Source of the DNA: Deltaproteobacteria bacterium
Lineage (GTDB): Bacteria > SAR324 > JACQKK01
Length of the DNA: 64,000 bases
Assembly: GCA_029858505.1 (NCBI GenBank)
Contig: JAOUEW010000007.1
Location: forward strand, 1-64,000
Direction of reading: 5' to 3'
Positions 63,020-64,000 of the stretch are shown here, in pieces (the stretch's first letter is position 1; each line of letters starts with the position of its first letter). The position numbers were made by a program, and so were the translations under genes. Below the pieces are notes generated by a model. That model made no database searches. It was given only the letters and a program-made list of their open reading frames with translations, and was not told where the DNA came from.

Positions 63020-64000
63020 TTATGAACTGCCCGCCAGGGCCGCCGGAACCACCTGTGGAATGTCGGCGGAGGGCTTGGCCTTTTTTCGATTCTTGGCTGA
63101 CCCCGCCACGGCCGGAATGCCCGCCGGGATTTTCGATGCCCTGGCTGGTTTGGTTGTTTTGGCTGCTTTGTCTGTTTTGGCCTCCAGCCCCACCCCTGCC
63201 GCAGCAACTGACATCTGGGGGTCTGGCAGCACGGCCCGGGGGGGCCAGTCGCCCGACAACACCCGCTGGTACAAGGTGAGATAGCGCTCTGCCGAAACCC
63301 GCCAGGAAAAATCTTGCCCCATGCCCCGTTCCACCAGGGCCGCCCAAGCCGCCGGGCGGTGCCAAGCGGCCATGGCCCGTTCCAAGGCCCCCCAAAACGA
63401 TTCGGGGTCGGGGGTGGCAAAGCAAAACCCGGTGCCCTCGGGGTGTTGATTCCCCGCGTCCGACACCGTATCGGCCAACCCCCCGGTGCAGTGCACCACG
63501 GGCACCGCCCCAAAACCCATGGCATACATCTGGGTCAGCCCGCAGGGTTCAAACCGAGAGGGCATTAAAAAGATATCCGCCGCCGCGTTCAGCCGGTGGG
63601 CCATCCGTTCGGTATAGTGCAGCACGGCCTTCACCCGCCCCGGAAAGGCCTTGGCCAGCATGGCCACCCGGTCCTCGTGGTGAAGATCTCCCTGCCCCAT
63701 CACCACCAACCCCGCCCCGCTTTTCACCAGCCGGGGGGTCACGGCCTCCAACAAGTCAATGCCTTTTTGGTCCACCAGCCGGGCGGTCATCACCAACAGG
63801 GGTCCCCCTTTCAGGCCGGGGTCCATGCCCAGTTCCGCCAGCAGGGCGGCCTTGTTGGCCGCTTTCCCCTCTTGCCATGTGTCTGCCGAGTAGGTGGCTT
63901 CTAGGTAAGGATTCTGCCGGGGATTCCACACTTCGGTTTCCGCCCCATTCAAAATTCCCTCCAGGCGGTCCCGGCGGGCCTGCAGCACGCCGTCGAGGCC
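63020..64000 (-). CDS. glgA: Glycogen synthase, C-terminal part (cut by window edge)
   Basis: Only the last ~326 residues are in the window; the N-terminal domain with the ADP-glucose KxGG motif lies beyond 64000. Visible is the GT5 C-terminal Rossmann domain: LDGVLQARRDRLEGILNG, MTARLVDQKGIDLL, MPSRFEPCGLTQMYAMGFG (the E-X7-E motif) and HCTGGLADTVSD. After the normal end near GQDFSWRVSAERYLTLYQRVL there is an extra tail of about 85 residues rich in Ala, Lys and Pro (KTDKAAKTTKPARASK). It encodes chain elongation from ADP-glucose and is convergent with the GH57 gene. Confidence 0.93.
   Translation of the reverse strand, partial: GLDGVLQARRDRLEGILNGAETEVWNPRQNPYLEATYSADTWQEGKAANKAALLAELGMDPGLKGGPLLVMTARLVDQKGIDLLEAVTPRLVKSGAGLVVMGQGDLHHEDRVAMLAKAFPGRVKAVLHYTERMAHRLNAAADIFLMPSRFEPCGLTQMYAMGFGAVPVVHCTGGLADTVSDAGNQHPEGTGFCFATPDPESFWGALERAMAAWHRPAAWAALVERGMGQDFSWRVSAERYLTLYQRVLSGDWPPRAVLPDPQMSVAAAGVGLEAKTDKAAKTTKPARASKIPAGIPAVAGSAKNRKKAKPSADIPQVVPAALAGSS

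Noticed and set aside
61762-63525. Minus-strand 587-codon frame opposite the GH57 gene
   Set aside because: Pro/Gly/Arg-rich shadow. The plus-strand gene shows clear family motifs.

Overview
ORGANISM. The window comes from a GC-rich, motile, Gram-negative bacterium. It has lpxA (lipid A), an outer-membrane barrel protein, lipoprotein signals, and no nucleoid, ribosomal or tRNA marker that fixes the phylum. The most telling feature is a large flagellin array: six full flagellins, two flagellin-derived paralogues, two FliS, FliD, FlaG and a FliT/FlgN-like protein. Many-flagellin genomes of this kind are known from magnetotactic cocci (Magnetococcia) and some other deep proteobacterial groups. 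A Magnetococcia-like host is my inference only and was not tested by any search.

LAYOUT. 1-12079: four full-length 7TMR-DISM sensor histidine kinases (two on +, two on -) surround aconitase acnA. No response regulator is present. 12317-21636: a DsrE-like sulfur-relay protein, RecD2 helicase with an acidic insert, an MFS transporter, ThiO, a seven-bladed RCC1 lipoprotein and ilvC of the ~348-residue type. 21933-24309: an outer-membrane protein, a thioredoxin-fold protein and a translationally coupled coiled-coil protein. 24514-47970 (all minus strand): the flagellar filament region, with mnmE and a small lipoprotein gene inside it. 48401-52112 (+): lpxA, a low-GC membrane protein gene, argJ and mreB. 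52337-54457: a secreted Sel1-repeat protein built by internal duplication. 54482-55884: a nucleotidyltransferase/XRE toxin-antitoxin-like cassette between ~104-bp direct repeats, with a palindromic operator lying over its predicted -10 box. 55955-64000: glycogen/alpha-glucan genes, namely a MalQ-GlgB fusion, a coupled GH57/DUF3536 enzyme and a convergent, truncated glgA.

NON-CODING STRUCTURE. Intergenic gaps are filled by two dispersed repeat families. Family A has hairpin-rich modules at seven sites. Family B is a shorter REP-like element at about seven sites. Three tandem copies of a ~229-bp unit separate two ~94% identical flagellin genes. Strong hairpins follow most flagellin genes. One sigma-54-type promoter lies in front of the flagellin at 46300-47970.

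BEST CANDIDATES FOR SOMETHING NEW. (1) Two flagellin-derived proteins that lost the filament-polymerising ends, one of them in an operon between two true flagellins, together with an oversized FliD carrying three copies of an extra domain. (2) The DUF6932-like nucleotidyltransferase/XRE cassette, flanked by direct repeats that include a relict antitoxin 3-prime end. (3) The MalQ-GlgB fusion coupled to GH57. (4) The cluster of four orphan 7TMR-DISM kinases. No tRNA, rRNA, CRISPR array, transposase or integrase was found.
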